Assembly: GCA_949318235.1 (NCBI GenBank)
Contig: OX439131.1
Span: 28,540,489 to 28,604,488, forward strand
DNA from: Ecdyonurus torrentis
Lineage: Eukaryota > Arthropoda > Insecta > Ephemeroptera > Heptageniidae
DNA length: 64,000 nucleotides
Direction: 5' to 3'
The translations under genes and the position numbers were made by a program. Of the stretch, positions 34,357-46,284 are shown piece after piece. The notes beneath the pieces were generated by a model. The model searched no databases and was not told the origin of the DNA. It saw nothing but the letters and a program-made list of their open reading frames with translations. Within the stretch, counting starts at the first letter, position 1, and the number at the start of each line of letters is the position of its first letter.

Positions 34357-36759
34357 ATGCCAACTTCAATAAAAACATTTACTTCTTTTGGTGTAAATAT
34401 ATTTCGAATAATTGGTGCAATTAATTTGAATGCTCAAGGATGGCGTCGTAAATTATCAAATGCTTACTCAACTTGCGTTTATTTTAGTGTAATTATAAAC
34501 TTTATCAGCGTGTGGTCATGCATCATTTTAAGAAGAAATGACTCAAGTTTTTGGCTTAACGATATTTTGCCAAGTGTTACACTTTTGAGTATTCAGTTAC
34601 AAATGCTAACTTTTATTCCTAAAATAAAATGGTTAAAGAAACTTTTACTAGAAGCTGATTTTTTCACTACTTATCTATTTTACAATCAGCTAGAACGTTA
34701 TAAGAAGAAAGCTTTAATAACTTCAATGATTCATGAATTATTGTTATTAATTCCCATCACCAGTATATCATTTAATTATTTTTCAAATTTATTTGAAATA
34801 ACATTAAATTCGTGGTTGACGCCTGATAAATTGACTTCACCAATAATAAAAATTTGGTGTGTTATCACTTGCATTTTTGTTATTGCATTTCACATTGGAT
34901 TTTCATGTTTTTTCATATACGTTGTTTACTATTTGCAAGCGTATCTTGTTCATTTAGTTGATATATTTGAAATATATGAGAGTAAAGATGATTCAGGCTT
35001 TATTATCACGCAAAGAATAAGAACAATATATTTTTTTGATATAGACACATTTGTTTCCGCACACACTTTCTTAATGGGGTAAGTATATAATATAATAATT
35101 AAGTATAATATATATAGTAATAATAACCATAATAAATAATTTTTATTGTTATTGATTTAATGGCGTAAGTAATATTACTATAATAATTAATAAGTATGAG
35201 CAATAATAACTATATACATCTATTTTATTATAATTAATTTGATAAAGTTTAATCTGAGAATTTAATGTATATAAAGAAGACGAAGTGCGTATAATAATTT
35301 GTTTCTATATACATAATATAATTCTTAATTTTTGCATAATAAAGTGCATATATAATAAATAAGAATCAGTCAGTGTATTTAATTATCGGGGAAATTTTTT
35401 GCTATACACTTATTTGTTATGTAAAAATCAAGAATATGTGAAAACACCTTTTAAGTCTTTCTTATGTATGATATATCCCCATAAAAGTTGATTACGAGTA
35501 TTGTTGTCTGGCCTCTGGGCTCTCTGCCTCTAAATAATCCTCTTATTTGCCCCTTGCTGTTTTTATACCTTATAATAATTATTATAATCAATCTATGTTC
35601 CAGATTGATAAAAAAGACAAATAAAATATTTGCAACCCATATGTTATTTAAAGTTTGGCGTTGCTATCTCGTCTTGAGCTTAATTTCAGTACTTCCTAGT
35701 GAGCTGGTACGACTGATGCTATATTATTCTGTATACACTGTTAAAACGATCCGTAAAATCACGCTAAAAAAGCCAATTAAAACGGTAGAAATTGCAGAAC
35801 GCCATTAAACGGCACATGCCGTTCTTTCCAGTTACGAAACTTGCCGTAAATAAAAAAAATCGCATGTTAAAAAACGATAAAAAACGGGGGTTTTAGTAAC
35901 GAAATAAAACGTGCATCCCCGTTATTATGTTGTACGGATTTTTACCGTGTATTTTATCGCTCGCGATTCTAACGGGAAAATAAGGGAGGGGGAAATTCAA
36001 GTGATATTCTCTTTATAATAACTTTTACACCTGAGAATAATACTTCTTCTCTATGGCCCAACGGCTAAGGCACTGGTCTTTGAATCCAATGTTGATGAGT
36101 TCGAGTCTCACAAGAAGCGGTATTTTTAACAAGAGTAAAAACTCTGTACATAAGTAACATAATACATTAAAATTTTTAAGATTTATTTACAAAAAACGGG
36201 TTAAACCCGTAAATTTACGTTGCGCACCGTTCTGAGGAAAAATGCCAATCCCGTAGATCTACAAGAGGCAGCGTTGTGAGCGATGCCGTTGTTGTACGGT
36301 AAGAGGCGTAAAGTTGGCGTTCCTCCTTTTGCCGTTTTTGAAAATACGGACCGGTACGTAATCTAACAATTCGTACCGTCCAAAAATAACCGGCATTTTG
36401 ACCGTATTTCGACCCTGGATATTATTAACAGTGTATGTCGCAAGTCACAGTTATAAAAATGCATATTTTTATTATTAAAAAAACACACACATTTTTTTTC
36501 TTCTTCTTATTTATTATTATTTTTACTGCATTTCTCTATTGCAGACATTCAAAGCATGGCCGATTATTATGCGTTGGATGGTGTTTATCTTTCTCTCTTG
36601 GGAGCTGTTTAATTACTGCTGGCTGGCAGAGTATATTATCAGCAAGGTAATTTATCCTTTAATGATTTGCTTTCAATAATTTAATAATATATAATTATCT
36701 GATGAAACTTGAGTTATGCATTGCATAACATATAATGTTATATGCATTGTACTAAGATT

Positions 36760-36790
<31 letters not shown>

Positions 36791-37653
36791 CCCCGTTTAC
36801 AATTTACATGGAAAACAGTACAGTAGAGGTTAAATAAATAAAACTTTGCAATATATTTTAGAGTATGGATCTTCACGAGGCAGTTGTTGCACGTCAACTA
36901 ACAGTTAATCTGATGATGGGTGGCAGTCTGCAAACTGCAGAAGAAGTTGAATCGTTGGCAGACACTTTCAGAGCACTGGAAATCATAGCAACCGTAACTC
37001 AACATGGTTTAGAATTGCACGCCGGACCATCCTATTGTCTTTCTTGCAAAACATTTACATTGGTTATTTTTTTTCTAATTATATAATAAAAAGAATTCAT
37101 AAAAAAGCACATAGATAGATTAGTATAAATTGGAGAAAGGGAGATATAGTGAGTCTCAGTTCTCAGTAAGGACAAAATAGATGTCCATGACGGCATGACC
37201 ATCGCTAGAGATGAGTTGCTGCAATAAACATTGTGCTATGTTATCTATGTATAATGCTCAATGCACGTCGTCGAAAATAAACCAAATGCAAGCGAAAATT
37301 TCCTATTTTATGAAGCTTCGCTTTCTATGAGCGGCTAGTACTCTACGCTTAATTAATGCTCTGAGCATTGATATTTATTTCTGAGTTAAAAATTATATTC
37401 TCTGCCACGTCGTCCCTGTCAGTCTATATAAGCTCATTAAACTTTCTCCAACTCGCCAATTTTTCTTAACATATTATGTATCTGTGCGTTTTTCTATCAA
37501 ATCTTTTTATTATCAACCATTGCAGTTGATTTTCCCTTTTAATCTGGTATAAAACGAATATAGCAGCAAATTTATATTTTAATTTTGTTTTAATTGTTTC
37601 AGGTGTTGGGCGTTGCTTGTAGCTATTATCTTTTACTAAAAAGTCTTAAATAA
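34357..37653 (+). CDS. odorant receptor-like (7tm_6), internally incomplete
   Basis: Ligand-gated olfactory channel subunit of the insect OR family, by motif. Exon 1 (34357-35078) encodes 240 residues with about four membrane helices and an ending FVSAHTFLMG that fits the loop after TM4. Exon 36545-36646 encodes TFKAWPIIMRW then ELFNYCWLAEYIISK, the OR signature FxYCxxxxxLxxxS. Exon 36862-37062 continues SMDLHEAVVA and ends LELHAGPSYCLSCKTFTL. Exon 37603-37653 gives VLGVACSYYLLLKSLK and stop, matching the conserved C-terminal SYxxL. Between 35079 and 36544 I find no exon for the expected 50-70 residues around TM5, and exon 1 ends at phase 2 while the next supported exon needs phase 0. A TIR element sits in that gap. 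The gene may be broken or may have an exon I missed. Confidence 0.6.
35733..36436. mobile_element. non-autonomous TIR element, about 700 bp, containing a tRNA-like segment
   Basis: Exact 12-bp terminal inverted repeats, ATACACTGTTAA at 35733-35744 and its complement at 36425-36436. The sequence just inside the ends is enriched in ACGG/CCGT motifs unlike the surrounding DNA. There is no transposase frame. It sits in the presumed OR intron. Confidence 0.65.
36046..36118 (+). tRNA. tRNA-Gln(UUG)-like sequence, probably a pseudogene or tRNA-derived
   Basis: 73 bases with tRNA layout. Box A-like TGGCCCAACGG is at 36054-36064 and box B-like GAGTTCGAGTCTC at 36097-36109. The loop CTTTGAA carries a TTG anticodon. 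The outer five acceptor pairs form (CTTCT with AGAAG). The inner two acceptor pairs and both outermost anticodon-stem pairs do not pair, so this is unlikely to be a functional tRNA. It lies inside the TIR element at 35733-36436. Confidence 0.55.
36762..36786. repeat. poly-A tract in OR intron
   Basis: Run of A between the third and fourth recognised OR segments. Confidence 0.85.
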
Positions 37654-37813
37654 GGACTTATTTCAAATTACGAAACAAACTTCAAACATAAAAACAGCGA
37701 TATATGTAAGGCAATCTGGATTAACAATGATTGAGGATTATTTTTTTCTGGTTTTTGTTCCATATTTTTTTTAATTAGATCAGTGCTGGTGGTGCAAGTT
37801 TTTATTCTCTATC

Positions 37814-37859
<46 letters not shown>

Positions 37860-38683
37860 TTCTACATTTTCTTTATTAAAATTATATAATTTTCATTTTT
37901 CCATCCTTTGTTCTCCCCCGCTTTGTATATTGCAATCTAAAAATAATAATAATAAAATATGAAGCAATAAAAGTTATGATTCCCCCAACAAAATATAATT
38001 TCTGCCCCAGATTGAGTACTTCATCAACATATTCTGTAATTACATAAGTATATATATTTTAAATATTAATTCATAATGTTTTGGCGATTCACCCACACGG
38101 TAGAAATTTTGATGTTATTATTATAATACTTAATTTATATTCGGCTATATAGTTATATGCGCACTCATTGCGTTGCGAGCTTGTGCGAGCATCGACAGCA
38201 TAGGTGATGGATGGGAAAATATCATTGACGAGTATAGAAAAAATGCAATTTTATTTGTCTGCTATATAAAAATTAGTTCCCCTATAAAAAAAAAAAAAAA
38301 AAAAAAAAAGTCTAAAAATGAGGGTAGAAAAATAGGAATACTATTCGCGTATAATACATTTATTTTAAGGATCCAGTTATAGCACGCAAGCATGCTAATA
38401 TGTTGCTGGAATATGTAAAGCTGAAATTTAAGGGAAAAATTAATTCAGCGTATATTTTTTACCCCATATATGAACATGCTTAACTTATGAAGAAACTGAA
38501 ATTTATGAGGAAAAATACCCTCTGAAGGGCTAAAGGGTGGAAGCTAAGTTTTTTTAAAGGGCACGATCGTCTTCAGCGAGTCAATTAACCCGGTAACGAT
38601 ATAATATATTCGACACATTTATATTGTTTTTTGAAATCCATGCTAGAATTATAATTTTTAAGATTTATATTCACCCCCTGGAG

Positions 38684-38860
38684 CAGGGTCGGACTGGCAA
38701 TCAAGGGGCCTCGTCCGCAAAAGGGGTGTAACATCCTCTTTAGGGGCCACAAAGGGGGCGTAACACCCTAGTTACACCCCTTTTTTGGGCCTTAGGGGCC
38801 TCCAAACAGGGGGGCCACGTCCGCAATTGCGGACTTGCTCTTATGGCCAGTCCGACCCTG
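38684..38860. mobile_element. hAT-like MITE with 8-bp target-site duplication
   Basis: Termini CAGGGTCGGACTGGC and GCCAGTCCGACCCTG (imperfect by one base inward), 177 bp in all. They are flanked by an identical 8-bp direct repeat CCCTGGAG at 38676-38683 and 38861-38868. An 8-bp duplication with CAGGG/CCCTG ends is typical of hAT non-autonomous elements. The interior is GC-rich compared with the flanks and is itself palindromic. Confidence 0.9.
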
Positions 38861-39381
38861 CCCTGGAGGATATAAGGAATCGAGTGGTATGACTATTAAA
38901 TGTTGCTATACATACAGTGTATATTATACACATATTTCAAATTTCATATATTGTACAGTATACAAATATGCATTTGGTGAAACTTACAGCGCACTTTCTT
39001 ATGGGTCACTGTAACTTATATAATACATACAGTAATATATCGAGGGCATATGATCGCGCACTGCGCACTCAATTAATTATTTTAATTATATAGTATTCCA
39101 TTACTCTTATATTTTCATTCTACTGTATGCCAGCCTATATGTCTATTTACTTACCAAATTTAAATTGTTATAAGTCGCCGCGCGAAAAGTCGTAAGTCGA
39201 AGATATGCTGAAGTCGTGGCCATTTAATTTTTTAAATTATATTTATACTCTCGCATTATTCTAGCTGATTTGCTAACTGGTAAGTGGGAGACAATTATCT
39301 TTAAAATTAATTTATGCATGAATTTGATTTCAATCTCATATCAGAGTTTATGTGTCTATTCTATTCGAGATGTACAACATA

Positions 39382-39674
39382 TAGACCGCTTGCACTCATA
39401 TTTAAGAGCCGCCATTTTGTTGGTCAGGAATACATAGGCCAGCATAGGAAAAACATCATTTTTATTTTTTTAATAGCAAAAGAAGCTTCAAACCTCAATC
39501 CAAAGCCTTATTTCTAGCTCCTAATAAGCTCGAAGGATATGGGAAAAATTTGTTGAGTTGAAATAAACAATTTTTTATGTGAAAAATTAGGAAAAACGAA
39601 GTTTCCCCTATGCTGGACAATGCATTAGTCACCACAAACATGGCGACAAAGCGCAAGGATGTGCAAGGGGTCTA
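39382..39674. mobile_element. TIR element of about 290 bp
   Basis: Left end TAGACCGCTTGCAC; right end GTGCAAGGGGTCTA. Further inverted matches lie inside (CGCCATTTTGTT with AACATGGCG, GCCAGCATAGG with CCTATGCTGG). Flanking TA on both sides fits a TA target site. No coding capacity. Confidence 0.75.
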
Positions 39675-40467
39675 TATATATATATTATACTTTTGATTAA
39701 TTGCTTGTTTTTTTTTGTTTAGCGTTTAGCGCCTCATTTCATTACTAGTTCTAATCGTTCTAATCGCTCGAAATAATATGCAGAAATGCAGTACACAGAT
39801 TCCATCATCTCATGTGTAAAAATAAAAATCTCCACCAAGTTGATGAAAACTGTATCTGTGAAATATCATATGTGAAAATCCATGCTCTCAATACCATTTC
39901 AAAACTGGCCGCCAAAACCCAAGATTGCAAGACTATGTTAGTCAATATGTTAACTAAAAATTCTAATCTAGTTCTAGTATTTTAATTTAATTATATACTA
40001 CACAAATTATAATATTATGTAATTATTTATTATATATTTGTAAGATAAATGTACACATGTATTTTGTGTTTAATAAAAAAATTAAATAGGCACCAGGTGA
40101 AAGGGCGGGAAAATGTCAGCTGTTGCTGTTTACTGAATTAGTTTAGTATGCTTTAGTATGTTACTGTTTTGGTGTTTAGTCATAGAGTTTTCTGGCTGTC
40201 TGTTTAGTGTTTAGGTTTAGGCAGGGTTTAGGTTAGTTCAGGATTCAGGATCTGTTCAGGATATTATACTTTCTTGAGGTTCAGGTTAAACATAGATTTG
40301 CTGCTTGAGATGTGTTGAATAGCGAGTTGTCACAAACACAACAGTTTTATAGGACTTGAATTTTTGTAGCTGTGAGTTACATATAATATTTATTTTTACT
40401 TTTACGTATATATATATATAAAAAGTCTGTATTTCATATTCATACTTATAAATAAACTTTGATTGAA

Positions 40468-43400
40468 ATGGACCAAGAAGAAAAAGCGTATGAATGGGCA
40501 GAAAAAATAGCAAAATCATGTCCAGGGATTGAATCATTGACAAGGACAGAATTTAAGCAGTAAGTGTAGTGTACAATACACTTATGTAAAACATTTGATT
40601 ATACGCATACACATGTTTTATTTTGTTATAATCTTTCAGGATGTATAAAGGATCAATGAAGACAGTCCTTGATGCCATGGCCAAACATTTACGTTCCTCG
40701 GAAGATGCAGAGACTGCCAGGATTAAAACAAGAATGATGCAGATGAGAGAATTGTCAAACAAAAAGAAAATTTTAGAGTTGGAAATTATAAAACTTCAAA
40801 ATAAAAAGGAAGAATCTCTGAAAATCTTAAACACCTTAGGTATGGCATGAAAGTGACTCATAAATATGGTATGTATAGTGGGTCACCCTCTCGGTCAAGA
40901 GTCTCTCAACACCCACCACCTGTGGTTCTAAAATTTTGTGACCAAGGTCACTGTGTCTGTGTAACCTCATGTATGTGTGTGTTGTTTGAAGTTAATGAAC
41001 CTATCAGGGGCTGAGCAGTGAGCCCCAAACAAGAGTGCAGAAGTGCCATTTAAAATACATTGAACGTTATGGCGCTCACAATGTTAGAAAATTCTTTGAA
41101 CGAGAGGGTGACCCAATACCATAATACATATTTTACATATAAAAATGCAAATATCATATAAAATTCAAATCCATATTTTTGTTATGGAATACTTCACACT
41201 GCAGTATGTATGGTATGTGACACAAAACAATAATTTAATTGTTATATCATAAACTGAAACACATTCTATTTTTGTACACAAAATATAGAATGACATTTTT
41301 TTTTCTTCAAATTTTGTCATCTGAAAATAGCAGTCTATTACACAAATAATTGTTATCCTGCAAAAATCAGATCAGTACGCTCAAGCTTTTTTTTTTTTTT
41401 TTTTTTTTATTAGCTTGTCACGCGGCGTCTCCCAAAACATTCGTCCTTTATATTTATAGCTATTTTATATAAATACAGGCTATGAAATCTTGCTTTGGGT
41501 AATAGTCACTAGTCTGCATTTGTTGCAGCAGGCCAGACTCCCTTCCATTATAGGAAACTCTTAACAGTTATATGGTGATACCATTTTCTTCCCTTAATTA
41601 ATTGTAATAATTTATCATCATGTGATTAAAAAAAAAAAAAAAAAAAAAAGCGTAAGGAGCTTAAGCCCATAATATATATGATGAACCCATTATATATTTG
41701 TTTCTTTTATTTTCTAGTCATTTTAAATATTTATAAAAAAATGTTTTATTTTGTATTTTTAAATCAGAAAACATTAGGTACATACTAATTGTATTTATTT
41801 TTAAGAACACTTGTCATATTGCAGAGTTAAAAAAAGCTGCTGTGGATTCATCCCTGGAGGAAACTCGGAATGAAGTCTCATTTTTCAAAGCTTATGCTAA
41901 CCAATCAGATAATCAATGCAAAGCTGTTCAGGGATTACAACAAATAACTCAAGATCATGGGCATAAAATGTCACCAACAGTATTAAATTCCGAAAGCACC
42001 AATTCAAGATCTGCACCTTCAAGCTTTATTTTTAATCCAGATAACAATAAATTGGAGTCGTTACTAAAGGTAACTTCATTTTAAATGAGAGAGGAAATGG
42101 AGGGGGGGGGGGGGGGCATTCATATATAAAATAAAAACAGTAAATTTATTGATTTGATTATTATTATTTAGGTTGAAACAAGAAAGCTAATGACAGAATT
42201 ATCACCCCACTTTGATATGGATGTAGCTGCTACAGGTGCCACACAAATGATCTCTAAATATTCTGGGGAAGAAAGATGGAAAACTTTACTTGACCTTCAG
42301 CGTGAATTAACATCAGAAGCTGCAAAAATGTCAGAAGATGTGAACCTTAAAAAGGATGCTGAAAATTTAAGGTATACTTTATTACATATTAATGAACGTA
42401 ACACAGTATAATTTAATAAGTATGTACAGCTCTGGCCAAAAGTTTAAGAACGGGGCAGCGGCGGCTGCTGCGTTTTCTCATAAAGATAACATTGGGTGGT
42501 TGCAGGTTGCCTATAAAAATCGTTCTCAAACTTTTGGCCAGAGCTGTACATACATACATATCATGATGCTATATTTCCTTTCGGGGTAAGCCAACAACAC
42601 AGATGTTTTATCCTGACCCAGTAGTTGCAAATTTATGTTTAAATACTAATGATGTTTGTAAACCCTGTTTTTTATGCTTCAAACCATGCCTATTGTTTTG
42701 TTTTTTAAATGGAATTATGCATTTTTTGGAGCAAGGGAACGGGGTTTATGAACATCATTACTGTAAACTGTACAATTAAATTTGTATGCCTTCTAACATT
42801 GGTCCTTTTAGTTAAATGTGTTATTTCTTGCATAATAGTAATCACTGCTTTACAGTAGAGAACTTTTACAGAAAAGTGCCATCCCATTTTAAGTTCTCTA
42901 CCTTACATGAGCCTTATTTATTTAGTATTACTGTATTTGTAAATTTTAGCAAGGAGCTCGAGAATGTAGATGCTGATACAGATGTTATTCGCCCTCTCCA
43001 ACGCCACCTGGATACTTTGATCTTGGAGCATGCTGCTCTGATGTTAACAAGACTTCACCGAGATCGAGAAATCAATGCACTTCAGCTACAGCTAAAAGAT
43101 TTGTACAACCCTGATGATGAAACAGAAAAAAAAGTGCAGGATGCTATAAAGAGTGCTCAAACTGCAAAATTACAAAAAAATCTGGCTAAGCTAATCTCAC
43201 AAAATCGGCAAGAATTCCATTCACAGTCTGAAATTACAAGAAAAATTTTACAAATTAGAAATTTCAATCAAGAAACAGTAAGTTGATCATCTGGTTTAGA
43301 TACTAGTTAGGTTTTATCTATGCACTAAAATTTGGATTTAGTGAAGCTTACAGTTGATAAAATTAAAAATTGAACCACTGAACATACTGTACTGTATCTA

Positions 43401-46284
43401 ACACTACATTTTTAGCTAGTCAAATAATCCAAACTTTCAATATTGTTCATTAGAAAAAAAATAAAGTATACATTATATTATACGTACTTTTGCTTTGGTA
43501 TGCTCTGTGCATGGTTTCTTGTTTTACTGTATTCTTACGTTATGCATTTTAAAATTAATATTGAGGCCTACTACAAATATATGTAGATAATACTATACAA
43601 CTGAACTACTACAGGTAACAGTACCTACAATATAATTCTTAAAAGATAAATCTGTATTTTATGTAATTTTAGTATTATTATCGCTTGTTCAATTTTTCCT
43701 TATGATGTATTATGCAGCACATTTTTTGTTGATCATTTTGATCATTTCTAATAAAGAAAAGTATTAATAAATACTTTTATACATTGTTGTATTTTAAGAC
43801 CACACTCATACATTGTATGCTAAATACATAGGCCTATTTAATTTCAGGAAATTCGTAAAAACAAGATCATACATCTGATGACATCAATACAAAGTGCAAG
43901 TCAACAAGCAGTGCAACAAAAAACTAAAAATGAGCAAAGAGCTCAGGAAGTAAATGCTGATTTTGAGGCATTTAGCCAACTCCCAGATATAATGCAGGGC
44001 CAGCTTACCTTGCTGTCTGAACAACAGTTAACTACATTCTTTGAAAAGTAAGTTATTCCTCATAGTATTAACTCATATGTTAATTAGGAGTATATCATTA
44101 GAGAATAATAATTACGTATTAATTTAATATTAGTTTTTGTATTTGTACTTACCACTATAAAATTAATATGTATACCTATCATTTCATAGTAAATATCTAG
44201 TGGAAACCAGCAAGGACCTTACCAAATATTCTTGAGTTTGGTGAAAATCTTGCTAGTAATAAACACGTTAGTAGCTTTCAGCACAATACTCCCAAGAGCA
44301 ACGGAGCATGTGTGCTTGCTTTCCTATACGTTTGTGCTGAAAACTACCAATATGTGTTTATTAGCTCTATGCTATAGCAAGACTAAGACTTACAACTATG
44401 TTAATGTCGTTGCTCGTTTCTTATTCTTTTTAATTTCATCATATCAATGTTGTTGCGGCTCACAGTATATTATACAGTAGTCCATCTCCTATAGCGGGAA
44501 AGTCAGATCGGTTTCCGCGCACCACCTACATCAAGACACAAAGAACTATGCGTTTTTGCAGTGTGCGCGCAGCGTGGGTTGCATTTATTTTATGACACAG
44601 CTCCTGCACGCACGCTGCAAAAACACATAGTTCTTTGTGTCTTGATGTAGGTGGCGCGAGGAACCAATCTGACATTCCCGCTATAGAAGATGAACTACTT
44701 TATAATTACTGTGGTTGCGGCTAAACCACACTTCTACTTTTAGCGGGTTTGCTTACTTTCACGCATCTACGTTTATCACATTAGCCATATCCATTAGCCA
44801 TAGCCACATTACCATAGCATCTACATTTATCGTGACAACAGGTATAAAACACTTCTACACCTTTTTTCCTATGTAGAAGTGTTTTTTACCTGCTGTCGCG
44901 ATAAATGTAGATGCGTGTTTCTATGACTATCACAATAAACGTAGATGCATGAAGTTAAGCAAACCCGCTAAAAGTAGAAGCGTGGTTTAGCCTCAACAGC
45001 ATCGATGTCCAACTGTGATAGTTTATTTGCCTTCACTTACAATATTTATTGTTACAATTAGACTATCTCCAACTTGGCAAGTTGCTTCTAACAGTGATAA
45101 AACAGCTCCACACTATCAAATGATTCTTAAAATTATCTATGAGATTGAGAAAACAAAAAATCAACTACGCATTCTACAGAATGTGCAGGAAGTAACTCAA
45201 CGTGATGACGCTGCTGCTGTTGATTCTCATGGGGAGAAGAGTGAGTTTATTTATACAGTCTATTTTTTTCCCCACTTGAATAAATCTGACTGCAGCGTTC
45301 ATGTCTCCAAATGTTAAATATTTGGGGAAACTTTAACGCAACAGGTCAGATTTATTTTGGAGGAGCGTTCAAATGGATTATAATGTAATTTACATCATAT
45401 TCTTAATATTATGTCTTATCATTAATATCTTAATGAATCAAATTTTTATGCTAAGTGATTTTATTCTAGGTGCAATTGAAAAAGCTTCACAGTCCATTGA
45501 AAAAGAAAAACAAGCTCTGCAACAGAAAATAGTTGAACTCAAACAACATCTTGATTTAGAGCAAGAATTCCACTATCAAAAACTTGCAGATACCCTTAAA
45601 ATTTGGTAACTATATTATATTACCTTAAATCTGGAAGTATATTTGCCATAATAATATTAAATTTGTATAGTATTTCCAGGCCTATAATTATAGGATTAGG
45701 CCTAATTTGATATTAGTAAATTGTCACCTTGAGATACTTTTATGAAGTAAAAATATTAATAATAATAAAAAAAAAAAAAAAAAAAGACCAAGACTGTAAA
45801 TTGTATACCAAAATTTATTTATATAAGCCATTTTTCAGTTTATTATTATTTTTAATATGATAGGCCTATATTTCACAATTAAACAAGCATGCTCTTTAAT
45901 CTTAGAAAAACAGTCGACCAGGTGAAACTGAAAATGCGAGGTGATATTGAAACTTTAATCATGTGCAAGCTTTCACATTTCTTTATCTCACTCACTATAC
46001 ATAGACACAGCACTTGAAAAGCAGGTCTGTGATTGGCTTCCAATTTCACGACACATTTTCAATATCAACCCGGTTGACTGAAAATAATAAAATAATGACT
46101 TGGTTTTTGTGATTAATTTTCAATATGCAATATTTTTTATTACATAAACATTTCTTCTTTCTACAGGGAAGAAGATCCTGTATATATTGCTCTTCTGCAA
46201 GACAAAGTAACTACTGTGGATGGGATGACCTTTGCTGAGTGGGTTGAATATGCTGAACATTCAGCTACAGAGCATAACCAGTGA
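40468..46284 (+). CDS. HAUS5: HAUS augmin-like complex subunit 5
   Basis: Nine exons: 40468-40559, 40640-40839, 41825-42069, 42172-42371, 42950-43277, 43848-44047, 45062-45240, 45470-45605 and 46167-46284, giving 565 aa. Augmin binds spindle microtubules and recruits the gamma-tubulin ring complex for branching nucleation. The protein is almost entirely coiled coil (for example residues 60-105 and 240-350). The N-terminus has the short globular segment of HAUS5 (AYEWAEKIAKSCPGIESL). The C-terminus reads KIWWEEDPVYIALL then GMTFAEWVEYAE, which matches the WW...P and W-rich tail of vertebrate HAUS5; this is why I prefer HAUS5 over HAUS3. AATAAA is at 46791. It lies directly upstream of GCP3 on the same strand. 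Its introns hold many foldback elements. Subunit assignment rests on remembered family features and needs a profile search. Confidence 0.8.
40865..41123. mobile_element. MITE with GGGTCACCCTCTCG termini
   Basis: GGGTCACCCTCTCGGTCAA at 40880 is mirrored by TTGAACGAGAGGGTGACCC ending at 41114. The outer TATGGTAT / ATACCATA blocks extend the inverted repeat. Located in HAUS5 intron 2. Confidence 0.8.
42425..42548. mobile_element. short TIR MITE (TACAGCTCTGGCCAAAAGTT)
   Basis: 124 bp with nearly identical 28-base inverted ends beginning TACAGCTCTGGCCAAAAGTT. Outer TA dinucleotides suggest a Tc1/mariner-type target. Located in HAUS5 intron 4. Confidence 0.88.
42549..42622 (-). mobile_element. LINE 3' end, 5'-truncated copy
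   Basis: Nearly the same sequence as 55146-55232 (CCCTTTCGGGGTAAGCCAAC and surroundings), with a (TACA)n-type tail. On the reverse strand it carries the final codons T-G-S-G and stop of the element found at 55146-55422, followed by its short 3' UTR. Directly abuts the preceding MITE. Confidence 0.65.
42648..42759. mobile_element. MITE family GTAAACCCTGTTTT, copy B
   Basis: AATGATGTTTGTAAACCC is mirrored by GGGTTTATGAACATCATT. It has the internal GCATTTTTTGGAGCAAG shared with the copy at 12380-12479. Located in HAUS5 intron 4. Confidence 0.8.
44204..44390. mobile_element. foldback element, ACCAGCAAGG family, diverged copy
   Basis: Begins GAAACCAGCAAGGACCTTACC and contains GGTGAAAATCTTGCTAG, both shared with the element at 58171-58449. 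An inner inverted pair (TAATAAACAC with TGTTTATTA, and TTTCAGCAC with GTGCTGAAA) gives it foldback form. Located in HAUS5 intron 6. Confidence 0.6.
44473..44702. mobile_element. foldback MITE, CAGTAGTCCATCTCC family, copy A
   Basis: Outer inverted repeat TACAGTAGTCCATCTCCTAT plus AGCGGGAA. The inner arms are nearly perfect complements containing CACCTACATCAAGACACAAA. The same outer terminus occurs at 47100-47288 with unrelated inner arms. HAUS5 intron 6. Confidence 0.85.
44714..44997. mobile_element. foldback element of about 280 bp
   Basis: Left arm GGCTAAACCAC...CTTCTACTTTTAGCGGGTTT with GCATCTACGTTTAT; the right arm is its complement. An inner palindrome (ACACTTCTAC/GTAGAAGTGT) occupies the centre. 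It lies 11 bases from the previous element, in the same HAUS5 intron. Confidence 0.85.
45274..45372. mobile_element. small MITE with AATAAATCTGAC ends, copy A
   Basis: About 100 bp starting AATAAATCTGACTGC and ending GGTCAGATTTATTTTGGAGGAG. It matches 53283-53385 in reverse orientation. HAUS5 intron 7. Confidence 0.7.
45911..46081. mobile_element. decayed TIR element
   Basis: CAGTCGACCAGGT at the left is mirrored by ACCCGGTTGACTG at the right, with a second inner match (TGAAAATGCG with CACATTTTCA). HAUS5 intron 8. Confidence 0.6.

Larger units (their letters stand above)
37654..40467. other. intergenic region with transposons
   Basis: About 2.8 kb. It contains a long poly-T at 37818-37856, an A-run at 38288-38309, the hAT-like MITE at 38684-38860 and another inverted-repeat element at 39382-39674. 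No coding exon is supported. The HAUS5 promoter should lie just upstream of 40468. Confidence 0.5.

Noticed and set aside
35488..35808. Open frame between OR exons as the missing TM5 exon
   Set aside because: The only acceptor-linked frames hit stops or lack OR-like sequence, and part of the frame overlaps the TIR element.
44232..44480. 82-codon hydrophobic open frame in a HAUS5 intron
   Set aside because: It lies within a foldback element and has no homology or splice signals.
40468..46284. HAUS3 as identity of the coiled-coil augmin gene
   Set aside because: My first impression from the coiled coil. The C-terminal WWEEDP and GMTFAEWVEYAE pattern fits HAUS5 better; only a profile search would settle it.
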